41,893 bases of DNA. Origin: Corynebacterium sp. Lineage in GTDB: Bacteria; Actinomycetota; Actinomycetes; Mycobacteriales; Mycobacteriaceae. The notes beneath the pieces are model-generated. The model was not told where the DNA came from. It made no database searches and saw nothing but the letters and a program-made list of their open reading frames with translations. The first letter of the stretch is position 1, and the number at the start of each line of letters is the position of its first letter. Both the position numbers and the translations under genes were made by a program. The DNA lies in NCBI RefSeq assembly GCF_030152825.1, contig NZ_JASLIP010000079.1:1-41893 (forward strand). The letters run 5' to 3'. Shown here piece after piece: positions 7,936-16,341 of the stretch.

Positions 7936-9327
7936 TTAACCCTCGCGCAGCCGCCGCACCACGCCGAGTGCCTGGCCGATGTTCTTGACCTGGTGCACCT
8001 CTAAACCCTTCGGCACGCTCGGGCTGGTGCCCGCCGGGATGATTGCATGCCTCATCCCCAGCCGTGCGGCCTCGGAGAGTCGCTGGTTGATCTCCGGGAT
8101 GCGTCGCACCTCGCCGCCCAGGCCCACTTCTCCCATCGCGCAGAGGCCGAGGGGGAGTGGCTCGTCCTCGGCGGTGGAGGCCAGCGCCAGCCCCAGCGCG
8201 AGGTCCGCGGCCGGCTCGCTGATCCGCATCCCGCCCACGGTCGCGGCGTAGACCTCCCGCCGCCCCAGCTGCATCCCGCAGCGCTGGGCGAGCACTGCGA
8301 GCATCATGGACACCCGGCCCGACTCGATGCCGGTGACGAAGCGCTTCGGATTGCCCTGCTCGGTCTCCACCGCGAGCGTTTGGATCTCCCCGACGAGCGC
8401 TCGGCGGCCATCCATCTTCACGGTGACCGCAGTACCCGTCACGGATTCGGTGCGGTGGTTCAAGAACAGCCCCGAGGGATCTGTGACCTCCTTGATCCCC
8501 TCCGCGGTCTGCTCGAAGCAGCCGACCTCCTCGGTGGGGCCGAAGCGGTTCTTGATGCCGCGGAGGAAACGCAGGGAGGAGTGTTGATCGCCCTCGAAGT
8601 GCAGGACGACGTCCACGAGGTGCTCGATGGTGCGCGGCCCCGCGACGTTGCCATCCTTCGTCACGTGCCCCACCGCCAGCACCGGGGTGCCGGACTGCTT
8701 CGCCAGAGTGGTCAGGGTGGACGTCACGGCCCGGGTTTGGGTCACCCCGCCCGGCACGCCCTCCACGCCGCTGGCGTTCATGGTCTGCAGGGAGTCCACG
8801 ATGATCAGCTCGGGCTTGACCGTATCCACGTGGTGCAGCGCCTGCTCCAGGTCGTGCTCGGCGGCGATGTAGAGCTTCTCGGAGAGGGCATTGGTGCGCT
8901 CCGCGCGGTGGCGTACCTGGCCGACGGACTCCTCGGCGGTGATGATCAGCACCGAGCGGTTGGCCTTGGCCCAGTTTGCGGAGACCTCCAGCAGCAGCGT
9001 GGACTTGCCCACGCCCGGTTCGCCCGCGAGCAGCACCGCAGAACCGGGGACGACGCCACCGCCCAACACCCGGTCCAGCTCCGCCGAGCCGGTGGGGATG
9101 TGGTTGGCGATCTGCGGGTCGATCTCCGTGACCGGCAGGGCATCGCTGGTGGCCCCGGCGAGGTGCCGGGAGCCGGAGCGGGGCCCGGCCGCGCTCGCGG
9201 CGGCGGGGCGGCGCTCCTCGAGCGTGCCCCACTCACCGCAGCTGGGGCAGCGACCCATCCACTTGGACAGGACGTAGCCGCACTCGGTGCATTCGTAGCT
9301 GGTTTTCGAGCTCCGCTTTGTTGCCAT
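7936..9327 (-). CDS. radA: DNA repair protein RadA (Sms)
   Basis: A 463-residue RecA-like ATPase that promotes branch migration and processing of recombination intermediates. In order: an N-terminal zinc finger (C13-X2-C16 and C27-X2-C30, ending CGEWGT), Walker A GEPGVGKST at 102-110, Walker B (ELIIVDSLQ), the RadA signature KNRFG, and a C-terminal Lon-protease-like domain (YAATVGGMRISEPAADLAL). The ATG at 9327 was chosen because a TAGAAT -10 lies 7 bases upstream, fitting a leaderless transcript; an in-frame ATG at 9336 and one at 9375 exist but have no ribosome binding site. It is transcribed away from the following lipoprotein gene's terminator and converges on the 7063 gene. Confidence 0.94.
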   Translation of the reverse strand: MATKRSSKTSYECTECGYVLSKWMGRCPSCGEWGTLEERRPAAASAAGPRSGSRHLAGATSDALPVTEIDPQIANHIPTGSAELDRVLGGGVVPGSAVLLAGEPGVGKSTLLLEVSANWAKANRSVLIITAEESVGQVRHRAERTNALSEKLYIAAEHDLEQALHHVDTVKPELIIVDSLQTMNASGVEGVPGGVTQTRAVTSTLTTLAKQSGTPVLAVGHVTKDGNVAGPRTIEHLVDVVLHFEGDQHSSLRFLRGIKNRFGPTEEVGCFEQTAEGIKEVTDPSGLFLNHRTESVTGTAVTVKMDGRRALVGEIQTLAVETEQGNPKRFVTGIESGRVSMMLAVLAQRCGMQLGRREVYAATVGGMRISEPAADLALGLALASTAEDEPLPLGLCAMGEVGLGGEVRRIPEINQRLSEAARLGMRHAIIPAGTSPSVPKGLEVHQVKNIGQALGVVRRLREG

Positions 9328-9334
9328 GCCGGTC

Positions 9335-9340
9335 ATTCTA
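9335..9340 (-). promoter_or_regulatory. -10 element TAGAAT of radA
   Basis: On the minus strand TAGAAT is followed by GACCGGC and then ATG, a 7-base gap that would place the transcript start at or next to the A of the start codon. The -35 is weak. Confidence 0.5.
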
Positions 9341-9407
9341 GGCAGAGCTGCAGACACCCCCTCCGCCGCGCACACGGATAATCGAACATCCCAGGTCAGC
9401 GCCCGCA

Positions 9408-9445
9408 GAAAACAAAAACCGCCGCCCCACGAAGGGGAGCGGCGG
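9408..9445 (-). terminator. Rho-independent terminator of the lipoprotein gene
   Basis: A strong GC stem (CCGCCGCCCC at 9419-9428 with GGGGAGCGGCGG at 9434-9445, one bulge) is followed in the minus direction by a T-rich run (tttttgttttc). It lies about 22 bases after the lipoprotein stop codon. Confidence 0.85.
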
Positions 9446-9467
9446 CAGGCCTAAAGCCGAGTAGCGA

Positions 9468-10025
9468 CTACTTGTCGGTCGGCTGGCCGTCCTTGTCGCG
9501 GTCGAAGGCGCCAGCCTCCGGGGTGTAAGCGACGACCGGTGCGTTCAGGGAGAACTCAGCGCCGTCGAACTTGATCTCCACCGGCTTCTGGCCGCCGACG
9601 TAGAGGTCCTTCACGCCGGAAACGTCACCAGCGGCGTAGCTGAGGCACTTCTGATCCTTAGCCCCCTTCTGCAGGTCCTCCAGGGCATCCTTGCGGTCCA
9701 CGACGAGGTTGCAGCCCGGCTTGATGGTCTCGTTCAGGTTTGCAGCCTGGCCGTCCACGGAAGCGGAGACCAGCTTGACGTCCGTGCCGTTGTCCTCCGC
9801 ATTGGAAGCGGTGAACTTCAGAGACGGCTTGCCGTCGGCACCCAGAACCACGGAGACGTCCGCGACGTCCACGTTGCCCTCCTTGGCGTGCAGGCCGTTC
9901 ACGGCCGGTGCCTGCTCTGCGGTCTGGGTGATCTGACCAGCGGAGCAAGCGGTCATGCCCAGGGCGGCACCTGCAGCAACGATGGCGAGGGCACCGCGGA
10001 CAACGGTCGACTTCTGAGACTTCAC
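9468..10025 (-). CDS. Putative exported lipoprotein
   Basis: A 185-residue product starting at GTG. The start was chosen because GGAGG (10034-10038 on the plus strand as CCTCC) lies exactly 8 bases upstream; longer frames beginning at 10040 and 10076 lack one. The N-terminus has Lys-Ser-Gln-Lys, a hydrophobic stretch and a lipobox-like GMTACS, so it is likely lipid-anchored outside the membrane. The mature part is a compact domain of beta-strand character with two more Cys (PGCNLVV, DQKCLSY) and no catalytic motif that I recognise. It carries its own strong terminator and is divergent from carD. Function unknown. Confidence 0.8.
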   Translation of the reverse strand: MKSQKSTVVRGALAIVAAGAALGMTACSAGQITQTAEQAPAVNGLHAKEGNVDVADVSVVLGADGKPSLKFTASNAEDNGTDVKLVSASVDGQAANLNETIKPGCNLVVDRKDALEDLQKGAKDQKCLSYAAGDVSGVKDLYVGGQKPVEIKFDGAEFSLNAPVVAYTPEAGAFDRDKDGQPTDK

Positions 10026-10361
10026 GTTCTGATCCTCCATTGTGAGGCTAGGCCTAGGCCGGTTAAGGCCTTTCAACAGTTGTGGTCATCGTACCCGGCG
10101 CAAATTGGCCGGAAACTAATAGCTGCTTCACAGAATAGCCCCTTGGGTGGGCAGATTCCTAGTTCAGGCACTGTTTTCCCCTATTTCCACCCCGTTGTTA
10201 CCCCTATTGTTTGGGGGCGTCGCCCGCCAGCGTCGGTGCGCGCTGGCCAAAGCGTTGCGGCTTTTCGGCGGGACCGGGTCTTTCTGCAGGCAGCGGGCCG
10301 ATCGGGTATGCTCGAACACGGTTTTTAAAGCGCAACGAGGGCGTAAATAGGAAGGTCACGG
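10026..10361. promoter_or_regulatory. Divergent intergenic region between lipoprotein gene and carD
   Basis: This 336-base gap holds no credible gene. On the minus-strand side are overlapping palindromes CTAGGCCTAG and GGCCTAGGCC just upstream of the lipoprotein ribosome binding site. Towards carD there is a repeated CCCCTATT (10178-10185 and 10201-10208) and a -10-like TATGCT at 10307-10312 preceded by GGG. The region is less GC-rich than the flanking genes. The specific regulators cannot be named from sequence. Confidence 0.4.
10307..10312 (+). promoter_or_regulatory. Putative -10 of carD
   Basis: TATGCT preceded by GGG lies about 50 bases before the carD ATG, leaving room for a leader with the AGGAAGG ribosome binding site. 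The -35 region is not close to consensus. Confidence 0.4.
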
Positions 10362-10934
10362 ATGGATTTCAAGGTCGGCGACACGGTCGTATACCCACAC
10401 CACGGCGCAGCTCAGATCGAGGGGATCGAGCAGCGCGAGTTCAAGGGTGAGACGGTGGACTACCTCGTGCTGCGCCTCTACCAGGGCGACCTGTCCGTCC
10501 GCGTCCCGGCCGCGAACGCTGAGAAGGTGGGCGTGCGCGACGTCGTCGGTGAGGAGGGTCTGCGCAAGGTCTTCTCCGTGCTGCGCGAGACGGATGTCGA
10601 GGAGGCGGGCAACTGGTCGCGCCGCTACAAGGCGAATCAGGAGCGCCTGACCTCCGGTGACCAGAACAAGGTCGCCGAGGTGATTCGCGACCTGTGGCGC
10701 CGCGACCAGGACCGTGGCCTGTCCGCCGGTGAGAAGCGCATGCTGGCCAAGGCCCGCCAGATCCTGGTGGGCGAGCTCGCGCTGGCCGAGGGCGTCGACG
10801 ATAAGAAGGCCGACGCGCTGCTAGCCGAGATGCACGAGACCATCGAGCGCCACCGCGAGCAGGCGGCTGCCGCCCGTGCGGCGGATACCGAGGGGGACGG
10901 CGCCATCGACCTCGACGACGAGCTCAACAAGTAA
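10362..10934 (+). CDS. carD: CarD-family RNA polymerase-binding transcription regulator
   Basis: A 190-residue regulator that in actinobacteria binds the RNA polymerase beta subunit and stabilises the open complex at many promoters, including rRNA. The N-terminal Tudor-like RNAP-interaction domain begins MDFKVGDTVVYPHHG; a helical C-terminal DNA-binding domain follows, with the conserved Trp in NWSRRYKANQERL. Length and start match the family. The ribosome binding site AGGAAGG is 6-8 bases before the ATG. An acidic tail (EGDGAIDLDDE) closes the protein. It is followed by ispD and ispF on the same strand, a linkage common in actinobacteria. Confidence 0.95.
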   Translation: MDFKVGDTVVYPHHGAAQIEGIEQREFKGETVDYLVLRLYQGDLSVRVPAANAEKVGVRDVVGEEGLRKVFSVLRETDVEEAGNWSRRYKANQERLTSGDQNKVAEVIRDLWRRDQDRGLSAGEKRMLAKARQILVGELALAEGVDDKKADALLAEMHETIERHREQAAAARAADTEGDGAIDLDDELNK

Positions 10935-10998
10935 CAGCCACGGTTGCCAGCCGCCTCCTTGCGGGGTGGTCTGCCGAGTAGAGAGCGCCGGGTGAGAC

Positions 10999-11799
10999 GT
11001 GTTTTCCAAGACTGATACTGCAGCGCTGCCCGTGGTGGCCGTTATCGCGGCGGCGGGCAGCGGAACCCGGTTGGGGGCCGATCAGCCCAAGGCCTTCGTG
11101 GAGCTGGCGGGGCGCACCCTCGTGGAGCGAGCCCTGGACGGGCTGGCCAGCTCCGGGGTAGTGGGGCGAACCTTCGTGATGATCAGCCCGGATTTGCAGG
11201 GGCGCATGGCGGAGATCCTCGACGACCCCGCCAACCAGGCCGCATGGGCGGGAATGCGCGTGAGCACCGGCACCGGGGGCTCCGAGCGCTCCGATAGCGT
11301 TTTTGCCGGCCTACAGCTCGTGGAGGGCGAGCTCGGATCGCCCGTGGACTGCGTGGAGTGCGCGCAGGTGGATGAGGCGATTGTGCTGGTGCACGATGCC
11401 GCCCGCTGCCTCACCCCGCCCGCGATGATCGCCCAGGTCGTCGAGCAGGTTCGCGCCCACGGGGAGGCGGGCACCGCGGCAGGCGTGGTTCCCACCCTGC
11501 CGGTGACGGACACGATCAAGACCGTCGAGGACGGGATGGTCACGGGCACCCCGGCCCGCGATGGTCTGGTGGCGGTGCAGACCCCGCAGGGCTTCCTCTT
11601 CTCCGCGTTGATGGACGCTAACCGGAAGTACCAGGCCGGCCTGGAGCTCGGCCGGGGGCACGCCCGGCTGGCCACGGACGATGCCTCCATCATGGAGCTC
11701 GCCGACTATCCGGTAGCAATCACCGCCGGCGACGACCGGGCGATGAAAATCACCACCCCTCGGGACTTCGCCATCGCTGAAATGATGGTTGAGCGATGA
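10999..11799 (+). CDS. ispD: 2-C-methyl-D-erythritol 4-phosphate cytidylyltransferase IspD
   Basis: The enzyme joins CTP and MEP in the non-mevalonate isoprenoid pathway. The 266-residue protein has the nucleotide-binding signature AAAGSGTRLGADQPKAF near its N-terminus, the central VLVHDAARCLTPP motif and the ATDDASIMEL region. An insertion of about 20 residues before the HDAARC motif (VDCVECAQVDEAI) makes it slightly longer than E. coli IspD. GTG start; GGTGAGA nearby is a weak ribosome binding site. It lies 64 bases after carD and 42 bases before ispF. The stop codon falls within a set of three 14-base tandem units described separately. Confidence 0.94.
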   Translation: MFSKTDTAALPVVAVIAAAGSGTRLGADQPKAFVELAGRTLVERALDGLASSGVVGRTFVMISPDLQGRMAEILDDPANQAAWAGMRVSTGTGGSERSDSVFAGLQLVEGELGSPVDCVECAQVDEAIVLVHDAARCLTPPAMIAQVVEQVRAHGEAGTAAGVVPTLPVTDTIKTVEDGMVTGTPARDGLVAVQTPQGFLFSALMDANRKYQAGLELGRGHARLATDDASIMELADYPVAITAGDDRAMKITTPRDFAIAEMMVER

Positions 11800-11822
11800 T
11801 GATCGACCGATGATGGTCGACC
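11781..11822 (+). repeat. Three tandem 14-bp units across the ispD stop
   Basis: Units are AATGATGGTTGAGC (11781-11794), GATGATGATCGACC (11795-11808) and GATGATGGTCGACC (11809-11822). The second and third differ by one base, the first by three. The ispD stop TGA (11797-11799) is in the second unit. Confidence 0.75.
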
Positions 11823-11841
11823 AAGGAAGGAAAGAGCACCC

Positions 11842-12330
11842 ATGACCCAGCCGATTATCCCCCGCGTCGGTATCGCCTCCGACGCCCACCAGGTCGAGCC
11901 CGGCAAGCCCTGCTGGATGGCCGGGCTGTTCTTCGAGGACGCTGATGGCTGCGAGGGACACTCCGACGGCGACGTGGTCAGCCACGTCATCGTCGACGCC
12001 CTGCTGAGCGCCTCCGGACTGGGGGACCTGGGCAGCTTCGTTGGAGTGGGGCAAAAGGAGTATGACGGGGTCTCGGGGGAGCGGCTCATCATAGAGTGCC
12101 GCCAGCTGCTGGCAGAGAACGGCTTCACGATCGGCAACGTCGCCGCCCAGATGATCGGCAACAGGCCGAAGATGGGGCCGCGCCGGGAGGAAGCCGAGAG
12201 CCGCCTTACCGAGCTCGTCGGGGCGCCGGTGTCCGTTTCTGCGACGACCACCGACAAGATGGGCTTTACCGGCCGCGGGGAGGGTGTGGCTGCTCTCGCT
12301 ACCGCGGTTGTGTGGCAGGCCGAGGCCTAA
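11842..12330 (+). CDS. ispF: 2-C-methyl-D-erythritol 2,4-cyclodiphosphate synthase IspF
   Basis: A 162-residue enzyme that cyclises CDP-ME-2-phosphate to MEcPP with release of CMP, forming a trimer with interface metal sites. Metal ligands are visible as D14 and H16 (SDAHQ) and H48 (SHVIVDALL); the C-terminal TTTDKMGFTGRGEG motif is complete. The ribosome binding site AAGGAAGGAAAG precedes the ATG. It continues the ispD operon. Its stop lies only three bases from the stop of the convergent FAH-family gene, so no conventional terminator separates them. Confidence 0.96.
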   Translation: MTQPIIPRVGIASDAHQVEPGKPCWMAGLFFEDADGCEGHSDGDVVSHVIVDALLSASGLGDLGSFVGVGQKEYDGVSGERLIIECRQLLAENGFTIGNVAAQMIGNRPKMGPRREEAESRLTELVGAPVSVSATTTDKMGFTGRGEGVAALATAVVWQAEA

Positions 12331-12333
12331 GAG

Positions 12334-13164
12334 CTAGCGCACGTCGATGGTGCTGGAGATCCGGCCCAGGCCCTCAATCTCAACCTCGACGGTGTCCCCG
12401 TGCCCCAGGTAGCGAGGCGGTGTCATCCCGTGGCCAACACCCGCCGGCGTGCCGAGAGCGATGACGTCGCCAGCCTCCAGTGTGGCGAAGTTCTCCACGT
12501 ACTCCACCAGCTCCTGCGGCTTGAACACCAGGTCGGCGAGGCTGTGCTCCTGGCGCAGCTCCCCATTCACCCAGGTCCGCAGCATCGCCCCTTCCGCCAC
12601 CGGGTCGAAGGGCTGGCCCTTTTCATCCGTGGCCATCGTCAGCCACGGCCCAAGCGCGCTGGACTCGTCCAGATTCTTACCCTGCAGCCACTGCTGGGTG
12701 CGGTACTGCCAATCCCGCTGGGAGAAGTCATTCATCACCGCATACCCCGCGATCTGGCCACCGTGGCCCATCACGATCGCCAGCTCGCCCTCATAATCCA
12801 GCTTCTGCGCCATCGCACGTGGCACCCGCACGTTCCCATAAGGCGTGGTCAGCGCCGTGGCGAACTTCGCGAACAGCGTGGGGTGGTCCGGCACCGGATG
12901 CCCCATCTCTACGATGTGCTCCCGGAAGTTCAACCCGGTGCACAGCACCTTCCGCGGGTTCGGGATCACCGGAGCCAACTGACGGGCCGAAAACTCAATG
13001 CTCTCCTCGGCGTCCGCGGAGGCCGAGAGGGTGACGTCCTGAAGAAAACCCCCGAGATCCCCGTCGGCCAGGACGGTCCCGGTGCCGTGCGTGCCGTCGA
13101 AGCTCTCGACGCGGATGGTGCGCAGGTGGCCGGCGGTTTCGATGGTTGCTAGGCGGTGGGCCAT
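12334..13164 (-). CDS. Fumarylacetoacetate hydrolase-family protein
   Basis: A 276-residue member of the FAH superfamily (acylpyruvase / 2-hydroxyhepta-2,4-diene-dioate isomerase type), which cleaves or isomerises beta-diketo acids with a divalent metal. Visible: CTGLNFREHI, the metal-binding KLDYEGELAIVMG (E125, E127) and NDFSQRDWQ (D146), QGKNLD, and the late glycine-rich GTPAGVG. An N-terminal domain of about 65 residues precedes the catalytic core. GAGGAGG stands just before the ATG. Neighbours give no pathway, so the natural substrate is unknown; oxaloacetate or acylpyruvate activity would fit the family. Confidence 0.9.
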   Translation of the reverse strand: MAHRLATIETAGHLRTIRVESFDGTHGTGTVLADGDLGGFLQDVTLSASADAEESIEFSARQLAPVIPNPRKVLCTGLNFREHIVEMGHPVPDHPTLFAKFATALTTPYGNVRVPRAMAQKLDYEGELAIVMGHGGQIAGYAVMNDFSQRDWQYRTQQWLQGKNLDESSALGPWLTMATDEKGQPFDPVAEGAMLRTWVNGELRQEHSLADLVFKPQELVEYVENFATLEAGDVIALGTPAGVGHGMTPPRYLGHGDTVEVEIEGLGRISSTIDVR

Positions 13165-13325
13165 GATCCTCCTCGGGCAGGTCTTTTAGTGACTGCCTAC
13201 CGAGGATAGCCTTCCCCTCGGCAGCCACCGGCCACCGAAGTACAATTGCGGTGACGAGGGGCGCGGGGCGCATCCGCCCTGGCCCGCCAGAATAGAACCT
13301 GCGAGAGAAAAGAAGGCGGCCAACC

Positions 13326-14816
13326 ATGGTTGATTCTTTGCCCACCGACGCTTCGGAGCCGATGCCGCTCCAGCTGCGCATTTACGACACCGCGAGCCGC
13401 AAGGTCCGCGAGTTCACCCCGCTGCGCGAAGGCAAGGTTTCCATCTACCTGTGTGGCGCCACCGTGCAGTCCATCCCGCACATCGGGCACGTGCGTTCCG
13501 GTGTGGCCTTCGATGTCCTGCGCCGCTGGTTGCTCGCCCAGGGCTACGACGTCGCGTTCGTCCGTAACGTCACCGACATCGACGACAAGATCCTCACCAA
13601 GGCCGCGGAGAACAACCGCCCTTGGTGGGAGTGGGCAGCCACCCACGAGCGGGCCTTCACCTGGGCTTATGACCAGCTGGGCGTGCTGCCGCCGTCCGTG
13701 GAGCCGCGGGCGACCGGGCACGTCCCGCAGATGATCGAGTACATGCAGCGCATCATCGATAACGGCCACGGCTACGCCGCCGACGGCAACGTCTACGCCC
13801 AGCCCGCCTCGATCGAGAACTACGGCTTCCTGTCCGGTCAGAAGCTCGACGAGCTGGACCAGGGCGAGTCCGCGGGCACGGGCAAGAAGGATCCCCGCGA
13901 CTTCACGATGTGGAAGGCCGCCAAGCCGGGCGAGCCCGCGTGGGATACGCCGTGGGGCCGGGGACGCCCGGGCTGGCACATCGAGTGCTCCGCGATGGCA
14001 ACGAACTACCTGGGCGGGGAGTTCGACATCCACGCCGGCGGGCTGGACCTGCAATTCCCGCACCACGAGAATGAGGCCGCTCAGGCCACGGCCGCCGGCG
14101 ATGGCTTCGCCCAGTACTGGATGCACAACGGCTGGGTGACCATGAGTGGGGAGAAGATGTCCAAGTCGCTCGGCAACGTACTGAGCGTGCCGAACATCCT
14201 GGAGAAGGTCCGCCCGGTGGAGCTGCGCTACTACCTGGGCAGCGGGCACTACCGCTCCATGCTGGAGTACTCCGAGTCCGCGGTGGCCGAGGCCGCCGCC
14301 GGTTACCGCAGGATTGAGAAGTTCCTGCTGCGCGCGGCCGCCTACCTCGCTGCCATTGAGGACGACGCGGCCGATGAGCAGGCTGCCCGCGGCCCGGAGC
14401 AGCTGGTGGCCGTGGGGCAGTGGCCGGAAGCCTTCGCGGAGAAGATGAACGATGACCTCGCGGTGCCGCAGGCCCTGGCCGTCATCCACGACACGGTCCG
14501 CGAGGGAAATAAGGCCCTCGAGGTTAAGGACACCGAGACGGTCATGCGGGTCGCCGGGCAGATCCGGGCGATGATGGGCGTCCTGGGTGTGGACCCGTTC
14601 GACGAGCACTGGCTGGAGCAGACGATGGCCGGGCAGGGTTCCTCGGCGGCGATGACCGCCCTGGATTCCCTGGTGCAGGACGATCTGCAGCGCCGGGCGG
14701 AGGCTCGCGCGGAGAAGAACTGGGCGGTGGCGGATGAGGTCCGCGACCGGCTCACGGCAGCCGGTATCGAGGTCACCGATACCCCTGATGGGGCCCAGTG
14801 GAGCCTGAAGGAGTAG
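13326..14816 (+). CDS. cysS: Cysteinyl-tRNA synthetase
   Basis: A class I aminoacyl-tRNA synthetase of 496 residues that charges tRNA-Cys. HIGH is at 52-55 and KMSKS at 277-281; the zinc ligands C43, C221, H246 and E250 that select cysteine are all present. The C-terminal DALR-like and anticodon-binding helices follow. The ribosome binding site AAGAAGG stands about 10 bases before the ATG. In the related corynebacterial genomes I recall, rlmB comes soon after cysS; here the hmu locus lies between them on the opposite strand. A 551-residue open frame on the other strand is a GC artefact. Confidence 0.97.
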   Translation: MVDSLPTDASEPMPLQLRIYDTASRKVREFTPLREGKVSIYLCGATVQSIPHIGHVRSGVAFDVLRRWLLAQGYDVAFVRNVTDIDDKILTKAAENNRPWWEWAATHERAFTWAYDQLGVLPPSVEPRATGHVPQMIEYMQRIIDNGHGYAADGNVYAQPASIENYGFLSGQKLDELDQGESAGTGKKDPRDFTMWKAAKPGEPAWDTPWGRGRPGWHIECSAMATNYLGGEFDIHAGGLDLQFPHHENEAAQATAAGDGFAQYWMHNGWVTMSGEKMSKSLGNVLSVPNILEKVRPVELRYYLGSGHYRSMLEYSESAVAEAAAGYRRIEKFLLRAAAYLAAIEDDAADEQAARGPEQLVAVGQWPEAFAEKMNDDLAVPQALAVIHDTVREGNKALEVKDTETVMRVAGQIRAMMGVLGVDPFDEHWLEQTMAGQGSSAAMTALDSLVQDDLQRRAEARAEKNWAVADEVRDRLTAAGIEVTDTPDGAQWSLKE

Positions 14817-14849
14817 CGCCTCTGCGCCGAGGCACGCCCGTGGCGGCGG

Positions 14850-14865
14850 CACCCCGGCTGGGGTG
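14850..14865. terminator. Hairpin between convergent cysS and hmuO
   Basis: CACCCC-GGCT-GGGGTG forms a perfect 6-bp stem in the 55 bases between the two stop codons. U tracts are short on both sides, so it is only a candidate bidirectional terminator. Confidence 0.4.
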
Positions 14866-14871
14866 GGCGGT

Positions 14872-15543
14872 TTAACGGACGTGCTGTTCGGCCAGGGACT
14901 GGAACACTGCCTGGTTCATAGCGAAGGCCGCGCTGGCGCAGTCGATGATCTTTTCCTTGGCCTCGGCACTGAGCTCGAGCTGGTTGAGCGTGATGCGGTA
15001 GCGGTCGCGGTAGGGCTTGATCCGGCCGATGGCGTCGAAATCATAGAAGGACGTGCTGCGCTCATCCAGGCCGTAGTACTTCTCAAACATGCGGGCGATG
15101 ACCTGACCGCCCGACATATCACCCAGGTAACGGACATAGTGGTGGGCCAGCGCTGCCGCGCCGTCCTGCCCCGCGCCGATCTGCCGCAGGGCCTCGACAT
15201 AGTTCTGGGTCGCTGGCAGCGGTGCAATGTGCTCGCGCCACTGGCCGCCGTAAAGCTGCTCCAGGTCGGACTCCAGCGCAGAAAGCCGCTCCAGGCGCGG
15301 GTCGTAGATCGACGCCAGCTCCGCTGTGTCCTGGTTCGCCCGGACCGCGGACTCGAGGGCCTCGTAGACGAAGTAGAGCTGGCCGGTCAGGGCAGCAACC
15401 GCGTTGATATCCAGCTTCCCGTCGAGCAGCTGGGTCATGAACACCGAGTTTTCAGCGTCGTGGTGCGCCTGGGCGGTTTCGCTCTTGAGTAGGGCGGAGA
15501 GTTGGCCTTCGGCGTAGAAGGTGTTCTGAGTGGCGGTAGTCAT
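14872..15543 (-). CDS. hmuO: Heme oxygenase HmuO
   Basis: A 223-residue HO-1-type enzyme that opens heme to biliverdin, CO and Fe2+, freeing iron in the cytoplasm. The proximal heme ligand is H27 in TAQAHHDAENS, matching H20 of C. diphtheriae HmuO; the distal helix has YLGDMSGGQVIAR (D142 and the flexible Gly pair), and AHHYVRYLGD is nearly identical to the diphtherial enzyme as I recall it. GGAAGG lies 6 bases before the ATG. It starts 21 bases after hmuV ends and is the last gene of the hmuTUVO operon, so import and breakdown of heme are likely controlled together by the iron-responsive promoter at 18.6 kb. Confidence 0.95.
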   Translation of the reverse strand: MTTATQNTFYAEGQLSALLKSETAQAHHDAENSVFMTQLLDGKLDINAVAALTGQLYFVYEALESAVRANQDTAELASIYDPRLERLSALESDLEQLYGGQWREHIAPLPATQNYVEALRQIGAGQDGAAALAHHYVRYLGDMSGGQVIARMFEKYYGLDERSTSFYDFDAIGRIKPYRDRYRITLNQLELSAEAKEKIIDCASAAFAMNQAVFQSLAEQHVR

Positions 15544-15564
15544 GGTTTTCCTTCCGTAACGGGA

Positions 15565-16341
15565 TTAAAGATTCTTGAGTGAACTGGGGTTTGTTCTGCG
15601 CCGGGGGAGCGCAACCGGGTTGCCCGCCGAGTCTTGGAGTATTTCCACATCGGCGTCGTAAATGGCGCTGATGAGCCCCGAGCTGAGCACCTCCGTGGGG
15701 GTGCCTTGGGCGATCACACAGCCACTGCTGAGAACCACGATGTGGTCGGCGTAGGCCGCCGCGGCTGCGAGGTCATGGAGAACCACCACGACCGTCTTTC
15801 CCTCGTCGGCGAGGCGGCGCATCGCTTTGAGGACGTCCTCGGCGTGCGCCAGGTCCAAAGCCGCAGTGGGCTCATCCAGCAGGACCACGGGAGTGTCCTG
15901 GTAGAATACCCGGGCGCAGTGCACTCGGGCGCGCTCGCCGCCGGAAAGTGTGGGGACTGCCCGGGGGAGGAGATGCTCGATCTCGCAGGTGGCGATGACC
16001 TCCTGGCGAAGCTGTGGATCCGGCGTGGACCAGGGGTGCCGGCCGAAGTCGAGGACTTCCTCCGCCGTGAAGGGCACACCGATGGGGTGGTGCTGGGTGA
16101 GCACCGCTCGCCGACGCGCGAGCTGCTTGCTGTTCAGTTGGCTGACGTCCTCGCCCGAGATGAGGATCTGCCCGGAGTCGATATCGAGGTCGCCGGCGAT
16201 CGCGGCGAGCAAGGTGGACTTTCCGGCACCGTTCGGCCCGACCAACGCGGTGACCTGGCCGGCGGCAGCGGTGAAGCTGACGGCGTCCAACAGTTCGTGC
16301 TCGTCGACGCTGAAATGCAGATTTTCTACTGTGATGCTCAT
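15565..16341 (-). CDS. hmuV: Heme ABC transporter ATPase HmuV
   Basis: A 258-residue ABC ATPase that powers heme import. Walker A GPNGAGKST is at 35-43, the Q-loop Gln near 83, signature LSGGERAR at 132-139, and Walker B VVLLDEPT at 152-159, followed by the His switch (VVLHDLAAA). Its ATG overlaps the last base of the hmuU stop (TAATG), giving translational coupling. The length is usual for FecE/HmuV-type subunits. Confidence 0.94.
   Translation of the reverse strand: MSITVENLHFSVDEHELLDAVSFTAAAGQVTALVGPNGAGKSTLLAAIAGDLDIDSGQILISGEDVSQLNSKQLARRRAVLTQHHPIGVPFTAEEVLDFGRHPWSTPDPQLRQEVIATCEIEHLLPRAVPTLSGGERARVHCARVFYQDTPVVLLDEPTAALDLAHAEDVLKAMRRLADEGKTVVVVLHDLAAAAAYADHIVVLSSGCVIAQGTPTEVLSSGLISAIYDADVEILQDSAGNPVALPRRRTNPSSLKNL

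Noticed and set aside
8047..9381. A 444-residue open frame opposite radA
   Set aside because: RadA carries a full set of motifs on the other strand; this frame has none.
10040..10065. Possible DtxR box (TGAGGCTAGGCCTAGGCC) before the lipoprotein gene
   Set aside because: The left arm is similar but the right arm fails; it is better described as plain palindromes.
13197..14852. A 551-residue open frame on the minus strand opposite cysS
   Set aside because: It lies exactly antisense to a complete CysS with all catalytic motifs, has Arg/Gly/Leu-rich shadow composition and no family likeness.
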